From contig NW_003113981.1 in assembly GCF_000003605.2 (NCBI RefSeq), positions 45,785 through 70,739 on the forward strand: 24,955 nucleotides of DNA. The letters are read 5' to 3'. The translations under genes and the position numbers were made by a program. Positions 9,837-21,188 of this stretch are shown piece after piece; within the stretch, counting starts at the first letter, position 1, and each line of letters starts with the position of its first letter. The notes beneath the pieces were generated by a model, which ran no database searches, was not told the origin of the DNA, and saw only the letters and a program-made list of their open reading frames with translations. The DNA is from Saccoglossus kowalevskii (taxonomy: Eukaryota > Hemichordata > Enteropneusta > Harrimaniidae).

Positions 9837-12800
9837 GTAAGTTTTTTATTTCCTTTTTCTCTCTTCATCTCAGACAATATTCTCAATATAACTACACTTG
9901 TTATACCCGGAATTTGCAGGCGAGTCTCGGGGATCAGTACAAATTAAACCCTGATACTTTACCGAAAGCGTCACTCATATCAATGCCTGGCAAAGTGGTG
10001 CACAGTTCCACAAGAAACAACATTATTGGGTCGCATGATCCATTAACTATCTTTTGGAATCCTCAAATATACTATAATACTCAAAATGCGACAAACACTG
10101 GTCCTAGTAAGAGAAATTCAACTAATATCAATCGCCACTTCCAACACATTTAAACAGGAGTTGGTGTCACGGCTTTATTCAGAGAGAAGTCCCCCTCATT
10201 GTTTTATTTTTATCTTTACGTAAAACAATTAAAGAGCGAGTAGATAATTGCCACACCGTTACGTAAGCAGTATACGCTATGCCTACCCTTGAAGGTGTTC
10301 CGTAAATACATTACGCCACAGATCGTAGTGAATTGCATGAGAACACGACTTGTCCTCGAAAACATAAACAGACGTAAATTTGACTGTATGAAATTGGATT
10401 CGTCTGTTAGGTAAATAATATTATGCGATCGGATATAATTGTTATGTTTAATGGACTGTTTATATTATAATCTCGTTTAACTGCGATAATCCGACAATGG
10501 TTATACAATAACACGCATCCCATATATACGTTGAGAGCCTATAGCGACAATTCTGATAATATGCATTCCACGATGTGTTCAGCGTATGCTCCAGGCGGTT
10601 GCTGTAATTCATTTTATATACACAGAATCAAAAGTTTGTTCCAGAAATTGCAACAAACTTGACGACCATCTGTATTTTATTAAATGTAATTTGAGACAGG
10701 AATTGAGAATTTGTTTTTGCCATATCACATTTCATGATGGTTTAGCATATTTAGCATCATGGACAAGTATGAATACCTTGAACTTACAAACATAAATTGT
10801 GTATTTTTTGTAATCCATCTTTTATTTACATATATAACGTATATCATGTTCATCAACTTTCATTCAGTCAATGCACTGGCATTTAAAATAACATAATACA
10901 TATACACTTTAATTAACTGCATCGACCACCAATTCTCGTATATGTACATACTATCATTCTCTTTTTGCTATAAATGGGCAGTAGACAATACCAGTGACTA
11001 TAAGGCGGGCTTGTGTTCTTTAAGACGACTGAGCAGCTGAAGAATAAGACTCCATAATCTCCCCCGATGACAGGTCTAAATCGATGAATTCGAGCGAAAA
11101 AAATCCGCAATAAAGCTCGATTGTTGTGGAAGCATTTATGGGTTTGCATAATACTGGGTCAGACCCCTTGAGAGGCTTTCAACTCTTTCAGATGAGGTAT
11201 TTAATCGCTCAATTGAAAGAAAATAAGTAGAAAAAAGTAGCCCATGTGTCTCAGTAGATTGTAGCTAATTGATTTCACTTTCATTCACTTAGTTAGTAAC
11301 TACCGATATCCGTTTAAATTCAATGCTTTGTCAGTCATTCAACCGTTTTTTCTCTATATATATTCATTTATAAAAAGTGCACTTTCCGCTATTTTTTTCA
11401 ATTTGACGCATAATAATCAGCAAGTGAGTCATAGTTTGACACCGACTACATAGAAAACACTTACGGCATGTGCCCTTACAGGTTTCCGTCGATCGTATTT
11501 TGCCGATGTTGTTTAGTTATGATGTGGTGTTTTTTGTTATCGTCTTCCTCGCTATTGCTGTTGATGATGATGACGGAGAATGATTTCCTTTGTTTAGCTA
11601 AGTCACATTGTTTTATAGGCAAAACACATACCGAAATCGATATACCTCGTCGAAGCATGGTTTCGATAATGTTAACTGGGTGGACGATATAGGCAGGTCA
11701 ACCACTGTCTTTGAAAACCATATATTCATCGTTGATATCCATTCTTCGTTATTCAGAATGCGTATAGCGTAGTTTAATGACTTGAAAAGACGCCGATAAA
11801 GGTGTGTAGGGGAGATCATTTGCCCCCAGTTGGCATCATTGTTCCACCATAACATCAAGCATTCATCGGTTTTCAGATTATTCGTGTTGAAAAAACAAGT
11901 CAGTTGGTTAATCCTCAGCTAAATAATATACTGACTCGTTGTGTGATACACAATATCGAACTCTGGTCACGTCCTATGGCAATATATATTAAATATAACA
12001 CGTCCAACATTTATATGGGGTCTATTTGAGACGGTTAAACGTTACGGTGAAGGCGCCTCTTGATATCATGGTCGGTCAGCATTTTCGCATCATTACTTGT
12101 ACAATATATATTTGAGTTACATACTACGTTACTGTGAATAAACCCACTGTTGGTCAAATAGTGCAACCGATCGCAAACGTTACAAGTTGGTGCATCAAAT
12201 TAACTCATCAATACTAATTCAATTAAATGTTGTATTAGATAATGCCATGCTGCTTCGTTTGTCTTCGTTTCTTTGATGATAGACTTGAATGCAAGGACAT
12301 ACACTGCATTTTACTTGTGACTGTTCTATACAATGTTTTTGTTGTTGCCCAACTCCTCAGTTTACTTTTCCCTTTCTGACTGAATGTTTTCTTAATTCTT
12401 CTTATAGTGCATTGGCTGGTCATGAACCTAAACTGTACTGGAATCAAACATCGTCATGTAGACGGGCGAAAGCCGGAATGGTCTCGGCACAGAAAAAAAT
12501 ATGTCGACAAGAATTAGACTCTATGGAAGGTATCGTGGAGGCGGCGGAGCTAACGAAACAAACGTGCGTGAAACAGTTTGCCGACCGAAGATGGAATTGC
12601 TCTAGTATCAACACAGCGCCCGATTTCACACCGGATCTTGATAAAGGTAACGGATTGCCCAGTTCATTAGCCTTTCTTGCTAATTCCATAACGTGGCCTT
12701 AAGCTAAGTAGGTACTTTAAAAGCGCGTCCTTGAATGCATTTTCGACATGTAATTGGGGTATATTGTGACAATAGAAACTTCCATATGCAGTTAGTTATA

Positions 12801-15563
12801 CGTGATTTCACCCTAGTGAATGAATAGCACATAAATTAATTAATTAATTATTAAACTAAACTAAACGACCCACTAAATATTACCCTAATATGTAAAACAT
12901 ATGTCGAATTTAGGCTAGAACCGTTATTTTCTCATAATGAAACGTATATGCCTGCTTCTTATTTGTATGTTCTCCTTCACCACTCAAGTTATTGGCATTC
13001 CGGTTTTGAGGTAGAACAATACTCAAGGGATAAAAATATATATATTATAAGAGAAATCTTAGAAATTGGTGGATAAAATGAACTTGTTTTGTGGCATGTG
13101 TGTTTTTATTAAGGTCTATGGAATCCACTGCTAAATTGTAATTTTATGCTAATTATTTGGCAGTTTGTCTGAAAAAAAACTAGATTGGCAGTGACCACTG
13201 ATAAAACGATTACTTTTGACACGCTATATGCGCTAAAATATGCGCACATGTGAAAAACTCGTCCTCTTTGGGTAAATGAAGGCAGTACATCGCAACGTAC
13301 GTTTGATTTATAAAATAAAAAGATTAGAGAACTTCAATATCCATCAACATGACAGTCCACATGCAGACAGGATATCGTCTGCGGCCGTCTGGGGGTCGGA
13401 TGTTTAAATACGTATCGTCGAACAAATTACATCTGAAATCCGTTTTGCGAAATTAATTATGTATAGCCCGAGGCTTGTGAATTCCATCTGTAAGGGTTGC
13501 CCATCCAAGCGTTATAACAAGTAACCGAATATGGGCACATTTATACCAACACTTGTGGTCAAATACGGACCAACCCATTATTGGGTGACATTCGTGTTGA
13601 GCCTGAAATTCAGATATATAAGAAATACATTGAATCATTTATACTGGGTGTGCTCATGTTCTGGATACATGAGGTGAAGCTTTATGTGGTTGATCGACTT
13701 CACTGATGCTGTTATACAATGTAATTATTATTATATTTAATAGGTACGCGAGAAGCCGCCTTCGCATACGCACTGGCAGCGGCAGCAATATCATACTCCA
13801 TGGCAATTGAATGTAGTTCCGGTGCCATCAGTAAGTGCGGATGTGGACGTACGCCACCAGAAGAGGCGGACGCCGATTTTCATTGGGGAGGGTGCAGCGA
13901 TAATGTGGGATATGGTATGTCATTCAGTGCACGTTTTGCCGATGCACCACTGCGAACAAAAAGAAAGAGAAATCAACCAGAATCATTAATGGGACTTCAT
14001 AATAACCAAGCAGGACTTTTGGTAAGTTATACATGACCGCCATCGTTATTGCTTTCAACCTAGTTCTGCGAACCGCTTGTCATATCTTACGCTGTACACC
14101 TATTAGTGAAGCATAAAGAAGCAATACAGACTACAAGTATTACGGTCACCGGGTAAATTTATAGTACGTAATACATTAATAGTACGTACAAAGCACCTGC
14201 GCAGTTGCGTATTATATGAGTATGTTGTTGCGCTAAAAATAAGCCTGTAGATCATCGCCAGACCATTCTTTGCTCCCAGTCTATAATTAAGTACGATTCT
14301 TACAATCCGTCGCTGCATTCGTATTACCCAATTTATGTTTATTACAGACAGTTCAAGAGAACATGAAGAGGAAATGCAAGTGTCATGGCGTGTCTGGTTC
14401 GTGCAATGTCAAGACATGCTGGCAGTCACTGCCAGAAATGGAAGAAATAGGATCAAAACTAAAAAGGAAGTATGCAGGTGCGACCGAAGTTGTCAGTGAA
14501 AAAGTTGGCAACAGATATAATTTAGTACCCGTTGATACGAACTTGAAAAAATTCACCGAACAAGACCTAATTTACCTCACGAATTCACCCGACTACTGCC
14601 GACAAAATGAAAAAACTGGATCACTGGGAACGGTGGGAAGGTACATAAAGTGCTTGTTTTGTTTTGTTTTTATTTCTGGCTAATCAGAAATTCACGATCT
14701 TTCGATATCTTTTACCCACACACTGTAGTTTACACAATGGCGATTATTATACGTTCTCTGTATGGTCTCATGAAATTTATTATCTAACAACAATATATAT
14801 ATACTCTGATGACACACAGCTGTACATATCATTTAAAGCTGATGATATGGATCGTAACATTGCCCTTATAGACACTCTTATCCAAGAAATCCATCGCTGG
14901 ATGACGTCTTATTTGCTGTTTTTGGGCAACGTCACAATATGACAAAATAGGACATATTATCTGTATAGTTGGATGACTCTTTTATAAATCCATTAACATC
15001 GCTACGTAACCTGGGCGCTTCGGTTGCAATCACATGAGCTTGGATATTTTTCACATCAAGTATATCAGTTCAGTTAGGAAATATCTTACTCAAGGCAAAA
15101 CTAAACAACCCGTTCATACCTTTGCTACATCGCGAAATAATTTACTCTATGGCGTCATTAATATCTAATATCATCATAAAACTGCAACATTTACAAGGTT
15201 CTCGTTTGATTATGAAGACCAACAAACATGAACATATAAAAACATTAGCCCCTTTTAAACACACATTTTTACTGTTCTGTGAAGCGCTTATAAACATTCT
15301 TTTGATACGTGGCGTTATATAAATCTTACAATTTCGTATTCTTCTTCAAAATCGATAATTTTTAACTTATAAATTATATCTTTTTCAGGTTTTGTAACAA
15401 GACGTCAATTGGAAACGATGGGTGTGATTTAATGTGCTGCGGACGAGGATACAAAAGCATGGTGATAACAATAGTAGAACAGTGCCAGTGTCGATACCAT
15501 TGGTGTTGCTACGTCAAATGCAAAGAATGTTCGCGGACAGCCGAAGTACAAGTGTGTAAATAA
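9745..15563 (+). CDS. Wnt11: Wnt11 signalling ligand, five coding exons, 358 aa
   Basis: Coding exons are 9745-9836, 12408-12646, 13744-14021, 14348-14640 and 15389-15563. All introns are GT-AG, the phases agree, and the join has 1077 coding nucleotides including TAA. The product is a secreted, palmitoleoylated glycoprotein that binds Frizzled receptors. Visible signs: a signal peptide (residues 1-27), the IQWLALAG junction, an N-glycosylation site NQT at N43, RWNCSS in exon 2, [11 protein letters not shown] with the lipidated Ser219, and 24 cysteines in the mature chain ending VQVCK. Assignment to Wnt11 rather than Wnt4 rests on RWNCSSI followed by [21 protein letters not shown] and NEKTGSLGT with [16 protein letters not shown]. 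Length fits the family (human Wnt11 is 354). No frameshift or lost cysteine is seen, so the gene appears intact. Confidence 0.95.
9837..12407 (+). other. Wnt11 intron 1 (2571 bp), nothing else recognised
   Basis: It begins GTAAGT and ends TTCTTCTTATAG. Contents are AT-rich with scattered open frames of 60-81 codons on both strands (for example 10586-10795, 11468-11692, 11613-11858) that match no known family. No repeat or RNA gene was recognised. First introns of Wnt genes often hold enhancers, but none can be shown here. Confidence 0.8.
12408..12646 (+). CDS. Wnt11: Wnt11 coding exon 2
   Basis: Its first base completes Leu31, giving [15 protein letters not shown]. It carries residues 31-110 with four cysteines, the NQT glycosylation site and [13 protein letters not shown]. 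It ends with the first base of Gly111 before GTAACG. Confidence 0.96.
12647..13743 (+). other. Wnt11 intron 2 (1097 bp)
   Basis: Bounded by GTAACG and TTTAATAG. It contains a short TTAA run at about 12837-12851. Nothing else was recognised. Confidence 0.85.
13744..14021 (+). CDS. Wnt11: Wnt11 coding exon 3
   Basis: Encodes residues 111-203. It opens with [17 protein letters not shown], then [21 protein letters not shown] and FADAPLRTK, ending at LHNNQAGLL. Phase-0 donor TTG|GTAAGT. Confidence 0.96.
14022..14347 (+). other. Wnt11 intron 3 (326 bp)
   Basis: Bounded by GTAAGT and TTTATTACAG. Nothing else was recognised. Confidence 0.85.
14348..14640 (+). CDS. Wnt11: Wnt11 coding exon 4 (lipidation site)
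   Basis: Encodes residues 204-300. It contains [17 protein letters not shown] with Ser219, the acylated residue by homology to Wnt3a Ser209, and [16 protein letters not shown]. The exon ends two bases into Arg301 at AG|GTACAT. Confidence 0.96.
14641..15388 (+). other. Wnt11 intron 4 (748 bp), mostly LINE relic
   Basis: Bounded by GTACAT and TATCTTTTTCAG. Most of its length is the LINE fragment at 14700-15330. Confidence 0.85.
14700..15330 (+). mobile_element. decayed L2/CR1-like LINE reverse transcriptase in Wnt11 intron 4
   Basis: The intron holds the C-terminal half of a non-LTR retrotransposon ORF2, in sense with Wnt11 but broken by frameshifts and stops. Blocks in order: [28 protein letters not shown] at 14802-14846 (the reverse transcriptase YADD box, Ala to Ser); [86 protein letters not shown]. 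The order and wording match L2/CR1-group elements, whose usual blocks are YADDTQLY, VRNLG, IRKYLT, HAFVTSR, LLYGLP, LQRVQNSAARL and REHI. The endonuclease and 5' part are absent, as expected of a 5'-truncated copy. It cannot move by itself. Confidence 0.85.
15389..15563 (+). CDS. Wnt11: Wnt11 coding exon 5 and stop
   Basis: Encodes residues 301-358 with eleven cysteines: [31 protein letters not shown] and a final VQVCK before TAA. This is the cysteine-rich C-terminal domain of Wnts. Confidence 0.97.
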
Positions 15564-15564
15564 A
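15559..15564 (+). promoter_or_regulatory. AATAAA overlapping the Wnt11 stop codon
   Basis: The hexamer AATAAA spans the last codon and stop (AAA TAA A). If used, the 3' UTR would be about 10-30 bases, unusual for a Wnt mRNA. No other exact AATAAA was noticed in the next few hundred bases, so it may be chance with a variant signal used further on. Confidence 0.35.
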
Positions 15565-18421
15565 GCATGCGGTTTATTGAATGAGCGCCATCAAACTGCG
15601 AAAGACACATATACTCTAGATCTTTCCGTTGAGGGCGTATTCGGACTCTAGGTGTTGAACATTTTGTTGTTGTTAAGCGTCCTCAAAGATTGTTTCAAAA
15701 GTCAAAATGGAGCTATTATATTTAAGAATATAATTTATGTATTTTGTTTATATCAAGTAATGAATATATTACTGTTTTAATATATGTTAATTTAGCATGT
15801 AAATGTATCCCGCCGATTGCTAAATAACTGTTAGGACGGCCTCAAGTTACAGCACTACAGTCGTTGCGCCGTGTCGTGTTCGATACAGGACTTTTAGCGA
15901 CGTACGCAACGCGTGTAAAATACATTGTTTACATGAAATTTGAACATGCGCTGTGCGACGAATGTAGCGCTTTAAAGCGGGTGGTCACCTTCTCATGCGC
16001 GGGAATTGGGTCCCAAGCGGCAAAACAACACACGCTAAAACGCAAAGGCTCATGGGTAACCGCTTGTTTGTAAACAATGAGACGCTATGACCATTTGACG
16101 CATGCGCAGATGACGACTCCTCCGCTTAAAGAGCTGTTTTTATCGCCATGACCGACTGACCTCCATTGTCTCGAATGAGTATTGGTATGAATTCAATTTC
16201 CCGAACTCTAAGTTTTATTAGAGTTGCTGACATAAGTTTCACAGTACTAATTACTAATTACAGCCGCCTCATGGGTATTGAATTTCAAACTAATAATATA
16301 AAAGTCATTATTGAAAACTGCACCTTCTATATTTAAATATATTAGAGAGAAATCACTAAATTGTTTCTACAACTCATCCATTCTGTGAAATGCTTCCGTA
16401 TTGACATTTCAAGTAGACACACACCATTTTGTCCATTGTAGTACGTAGTTAGTCGTGATATGATCACTAAACTAGTACACCATCTCGGGATTTTACATAC
16501 ACATGTTAGAACCACTCTGACGTAATCGATTGGTCTAAACAACTCGACTCGACGTAATCGTACTATACATTACGTGCGCAAAAAGTTTAACTATCTTATC
16601 CTATTTTATGAACGTACATACCGCCGATCTAGTACAACGTGCATTTTCATTGTAACTAGTGTCAGGTAAATTTCATTCTTGTATATACGACGAACCCACC
16701 GATGATTGTAATTTGACTGCCGCCAATATATAGTTTTTTCTACATACTTGAATATAGCCCACCAAGATGTGAGGAAATACACTGCGATTTATCAGTTATA
16801 TTCTTAGTATTAAATCATTATTTAAAGAAACGAATCGTGTCGATCTCTGTGTAATTACAAGGTCGCTCGAGTGTACTGAATGCTATACAAACCACATCAT
16901 TAAATTGTACATGTCATATGGTTTAGTTTGTATCTGTGCTGTGTCATTTAACTGCGTAATAAAGAAATATCAAATAAAATATAATTATATCCTAAACAAA
17001 CGCTCGCCGATATTTTACTAGTTCAGTTATTACCAAAATCCAATTCAAAACATTCGATATACTAGTGAGCTAACTAGTTAGTTAACCCCAATGTCCAAAG
17101 TAACAACTCGGGCGCCAATCAAATCGGTCACCTGAAGAGTTCAAGGCCAGTATTTCAAGAAGTGAGAAATTGTGTTGGCAAAATAGGCCGTCCGAAAATT
17201 GCACAAAAATGAATACCTGAGGCTCTGAAGTCAAGGCGTCGAATACAGACGATGACCAGAACACATTACAACGCACACAACATGGGCAAAAAGATGTTCT
17301 TTCTATTTGTTTTGTTTAGTAGTCTGATTCATGGCCCTGCCATTTTTGTTGATATGGTTATAAAATTAGCGGTTATTTTAGTGTTGGAAAAAGGTTGTGA
17401 GATGGTGCCGGGCTGAGCGATATGCACATTTTCTGATCTGGACATCACCAGTGCTCGAGTGAAAATCCGTGTACCTATCGACTATCAGCAAACTGACATG
17501 TTTTCAGTCTGACAAAGCAGGAGTATTTTTGCACCGTCTTGTTACTTCTGGGAAAGTCTATAGAGTCGTTATACGAATATGGGACGAAGCAACATTCCTC
17601 TAAAACTTCAGATTTGCTTAACCAATTAACTTTTCGTTTCTTGGATTTGAACATTTTTTATGCGTCTTCTAGGTTGTGTCTTTGTTACGTCTGAGCTCGG
17701 TTACCATTTGGAAATAAGAAAGTTGCATATATTTGATCACGTGCATAACATTCACATCCAAAGGTCGTCACAGAGGGCGCTTAGCCTTGGGGTAAGCGTT
17801 CGCGTACACTTCATTAGCCCATGCTATTAAAGGGCCTGGACCGCGTCTTAAAATCGGATCAGATTTTATCCGTAATTAGCATTAGGAATTTGACCTCTTA
17901 GCCCGTGCTAAGGAGCTCTGCGTGAACACAACTATTGGAAACTGAGATTACGAGTATAACCAGGTAAGAAATAATGTCCACTTGCATATCGCCCTAGAGC
18001 CAGTAGTTTGTGCTTACACTGGTATTGATCTGGTAACCGATCTACATATTGTGTTATACATGTATTGTTCGGTTTGTATACAGAGCAGTAACATTGGACT
18101 CGGAGCATTAGTTTAGTCTTGGGTTCGTTATGCAATCATCTAGCTGTTTGACACTGTTTATCCCCTCCTCTGCACATCATAGAACACGTGCCATTAGAAG
18201 TGTCACTAAACAGATTTGACCGGGAAACATTATACATCAGCATACCCGACGTTGGTTACATTTAGAGACAGTGTCACCATATTGCGAGAATCATGTCCCA
18301 GCAATCATATCACGGGGTATATCGATATTATGTTTACAAATATACTGCAGTAAGTATATGCTAAACTGTTTACCTATAAGATTGTAGATCCAGAAACTAT
18401 GTTATTCCATCTATTGCTTGC
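15565..18421. other. intergenic, no gene recognised
   Basis: Open frames here are under 70 codons and match nothing known. The first part is presumably the Wnt11 3' UTR. A more CpG-containing patch at about 15840-16140 includes an NRF1-like half site. A sequence at about 17780-17805 has a weak tRNA A-box look but no B-box. Confidence 0.5.
16099..16109. promoter_or_regulatory. NRF1-like site in a CpG-richer patch
   Basis: CATGCGCA is one full half of the palindromic NRF1 consensus; the other half is imperfect. Surrounding bases 15840-16140 have more CG dinucleotides than their neighbours, which could mark a promoter, but no transcript could be traced. Confidence 0.2.
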
Positions 18422-18560
18422 ATCATTTGGTGGATAACATATTCCTTTGACAAGCTTAGATATTTAACAGAGGTGTAAGCAATTGTAATTGGAGTTGGGA
18501 GTTGGGCGCCGGGCAACTTGGTGATCGGCTGACTAACAATAGCGTTATCCACCAAATGAT
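18422..18560. repeat. 17-bp perfect inverted repeat, 105-bp spacer
   Basis: ATCATTTGGTGGATAAC at 18422-18438 is the exact reverse complement of 18544-18560. Pairing does not extend clearly beyond 17 bp. It could be a small foldback transposon remnant; no target-site duplication was identified. Confidence 0.7.
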
Positions 18561-18940
18561 TCATAGTCTTTACTTTTCTTTTGTAGCAGACGGTCTCCCA
18601 TCCCATCATGCACCAGATCAGGGGATTGGTCAAGTCTCTGGCTTTCCAGTCAGAAGCGTTAATCAAGCACGTTTTTTGTACGGAGTTTTGGCGATGCCGA
18701 ATGCCGTTATATATACGCTATAGCTTTTGATGTTTGAATCAACAGGCCCCGTGGGTTTGCGCTAAGTCTACGCAAGAATCATGTGATAGCGTAGTAGTGT
18801 GTTTTGGGAAGTAAGTTTTCAACACGAAGTTTAAGTCTGTTGCATTGGCCAATTGTTATTCATGGTTTTACCCGATTTTTAATATATGTAATAGATACAA
18901 CAGATCCGCATAAAGGGGGCAATGTTTCATACAAATATGC
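18561..18940. other. non-coding, nothing recognised
   Basis: Opposed short open frames (18397-18666 minus, 18502-18723 plus) overlap each other here and match no family. Confidence 0.5.
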
Positions 18941-19440
18941 ATGATATGATATGATATGATATTTATTTGAAACGTATACAAACAAAAGTCAGGTAATGTC
19001 CAAAAGAGCAAAAGACAATACTACAAGACTAAAACAGATCTAAAATAAAAAAAAAAAAAAAGCAAAATTGGAAAGGATATACTTGTGACAACTGGAGAGA
19101 ATTTCAATGAATAGATCATGAACACTTAACATTTTGAAAAAAGTGGCTCATAAATAAATAAAGAGAGCTGAGGAACATTGCTGTCTACATTATTTGATAA
19201 TGCTATACTGACAATGAAATAGGTAATGTTTTCATCCCCAATCATTTCACAATCATGGATTTTACATCGTCTTTCTTCTCTCTTAATTGCCGAATGTCTC
19301 CCCTATTCAATATGCCGACACCATAAACCTTGTCAGAGCAATCCTGTGTTTTTTATTTGGAATGTCATCTGAATACTTTTCAAAAACATATTTATCATTC
19401 TTAATTTGTTTGTATAAGTCTAATTTTTGTCACCCTGTAG
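18941..19440 (-). mobile_element. LINE 3' end with AATAAA and an ATATC-repeat tail
   Basis: Reading the minus strand, about 19230-19303 gives GRHSAIKREERRCKIHDC then EMIGDE. This is the C-terminal zinc-knuckle-like block of many LINE ORF2 proteins (RxCxxCxxxxxGDExHxxxxC), here after an in-frame stop (IE*GRH). The coding part ends in TAA near 19130. It is followed on the minus strand by AATAAA (18962-18967) and four copies of ATATC/TCATA (18941-18963), the kind of short-repeat tail that ends several LINE groups. The copy is 5' truncated and broken. It shares its C-terminal block with the element at 21189-22030. Confidence 0.65.
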
Positions 19441-19764
19441 TTCGGTTATGATAAACATTTGTTTCTACTTGTGTTTAGTACATTTTCAGATAAATCAACT
19501 GCGGAAAAAAATGACCGGGGATAGTGAGGTGATTGACCACAACATTGAAGGTTGCCCGTGGCAGAAGTACTATTGCGTTAGAACAAACCTATGGGGTGGA
19601 GATTGCTTACCTGCGTCCTACTTACAATTCGCAAGGGACGCCGGGAACCAGAGGAAAACACGGAAAACAAATTATTCAAAGATAGCGCTCTCCACAGGCG
19701 CAAATATGTTAAGCACGCCCCTTTTTTACACACGCGAAATTGTCATTCAGTGATATTGCCCTCA

Positions 19765-19890
19765 TATACATAATTTTAAAACACACACACATTATTTTAA
19801 AATACACACATTTAAAAATAAGGCCATTTTAAAATACACGCGTCATTTGTAAACTAACATCATTTAAAAAAATACACACAATTTTAAAAC
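19765..19890. repeat. degenerate TTTTAAAAYACACAC short repeats
   Basis: The string TTTTAAAA(C/T)ACACAC and variants recur at least five times in about 120 bases with irregular spacing. It is low-complexity sequence without a clear unit length. Confidence 0.6.
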
Positions 19891-20043
19891 GCATTTATTT
19901 ATTGTGCTAAAGCTATATTGTAACACAACAATGGAGAAATTTTATTCAAGCTGTAAACTGATTTATTCATGGCACCACCTGTCATATTGCTATATCCTTC
20001 CCTACTCTATATAATCTGGCAATCCAACAGTGGTCTTTGCAAA

Positions 20044-20448
20044 ATGATGCCCAACACATCGGAGAAACGTGTCTCTCGATATCTCAATGCAAGATGTTTC
20101 TTCATAGTTGTCTTTGCCATTACAAGTCTATGTTTTGTTTTGTTTAACATATGGTCCTACCCGGACAATGCACCATGGTCGGCTTTTAACGAACAAACGA
20201 ACTGCTTGTGTAAAGAAGGAAAAGAGGTTTTTGAATCGCCACGCTCTGATGAACTGAACAGAAAGATGAGTGTGGATAGTAATATCACTACCCAACTTAT
20301 CGAATCGACTTCTAGGCCGTTAGATATCGAACCAACGTGGGAAGCAAGTTATAACGCCACTGGTTACTTAAAGCTTGGCAGCAGGCATATCACTCCCTCC
20401 CACTTCAACCCTTATAACCCCTACTTTTCGGACCAACACAAACATTAG
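20044..20448 (+). CDS. ORF shaped like the start of a type II membrane protein
   Basis: The frame is open from 19969; ATG at 20044 (or 20047) is the better start because a signal-anchor pattern follows: a short basic tail (SEKRVSRYLNAR), about 20 hydrophobic residues (CFFIVVFAITSLCFVLFNIW), then a polar luminal segment with N-glycosylation sites NIT and NAT. A splice acceptor CCAACAG at 20024-20030 could begin the exon. The frame closes with TAG at 20446-20448 after about 134 residues, with no catalytic domain. This is the usual layout of Golgi glycosyltransferases or sulfotransferases before the catalytic exons, so it may be a first coding exon whose donor lies inside the ORF (for example GATA|GTAATA near 20280). 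The family is not recognised, and chance is not excluded. Confidence 0.35.
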   Translation: MMPNTSEKRVSRYLNARCFFIVVFAITSLCFVLFNIWSYPDNAPWSAFNEQTNCLCKEGKEVFESPRSDELNRKMSVDSNITTQLIESTSRPLDIEPTWEASYNATGYLKLGSRHITPSHFNPYNPYFSDQHKH

Positions 20449-21188
20449 CATACCTATACGCAAATGCATATATTCATATATTAGGTAAATCTGATTATCT
20501 GCCTTGAATTACAAGACAAAAACTAAAAGCTTGATAGGTAAAATCCAGGCTAGACTAGGCCCTGGTTTGTTTGATTACAAGCTACATTAACTCAATGTCT
20601 AACACATCTCCACCCAAAAACAGACGTTTGACGTTTTTTTTTATACTCGAGCCGCAAATTATTCTTTATTGTTGCATTTTAACACTTTATACTGCAGCTG
20701 GTACCGTAAAATTCGATGAGTAAATGGAAGAAAGGGCCGACCATCTAGTGATTTGTCACCTTTGTTTGTTCAAACATAAACAGCCCTGGTCGAATAGACA
20801 AAGAGTGAAGCATTAAAGACAAACACATCTCAAAAGCGCATCAAAACTATAAATATAGTAATACATTGATAGAAAGATAAAAGAAGTACTGTACTTCATA
20901 AATATTCAAGTTGGTGTGTTATTTGTGTATTTCGGAGATGGATGGAAGAGGATAATGTTTTTGGAAAAAACACATGTACCGAAACAGATTGACAGCAGAG
21001 ACCACAGCATTTCCCAGCATGCCCTACAGATTATACATTTTACCGTTTTTTGTGATGAAACTGTTATACAGCCAAAACAAAGTCAGCTTGGACGTTCAGT
21101 TGCGAGACATGACAAAATAAACGCAGCGAGTGCTACATTTCGAAAATAAAAATACAAAATAAACGCAATCAAATGCGCGGGCCACGCA
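20449..21188. other. non-coding; ZNF143/Staf-like motif inside
   Basis: No gene recognised. TTCCCAGCATGCC at 21011-21023 resembles the core of the ZNF143/Staf binding element found at many animal promoters, but there is no neighbouring transcription unit to link it to. Confidence 0.4.

Noticed and set aside
9600-10153. A seemingly spliced two-exon gene (9638-9836 joined to 9920-10153, phase 0)
   Set aside because: Its first part overlaps Wnt11 exon 1 in another frame and uses the same donor at 9837. It matches no family, and the Wnt11 reading of that donor is far better supported by phase and family motifs.
15864-16073. 69-codon ORF in the CpG-richer patch
   Set aside because: No recognisable domain; the open frame probably reflects the locally lower AT content.
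17775-17810. tRNA-derived SINE head (A-box-like TTAGCCTTGGGGTAAGCG)
   Set aside because: No B-box (GGTTCGANTCC) at the expected distance and no tRNA cloverleaf can be drawn.
19427-19753. 108-codon plus-strand ORF
   Set aside because: This length is expected by chance in AT-rich DNA of this size. There is no domain, and it runs into low-complexity repeats.
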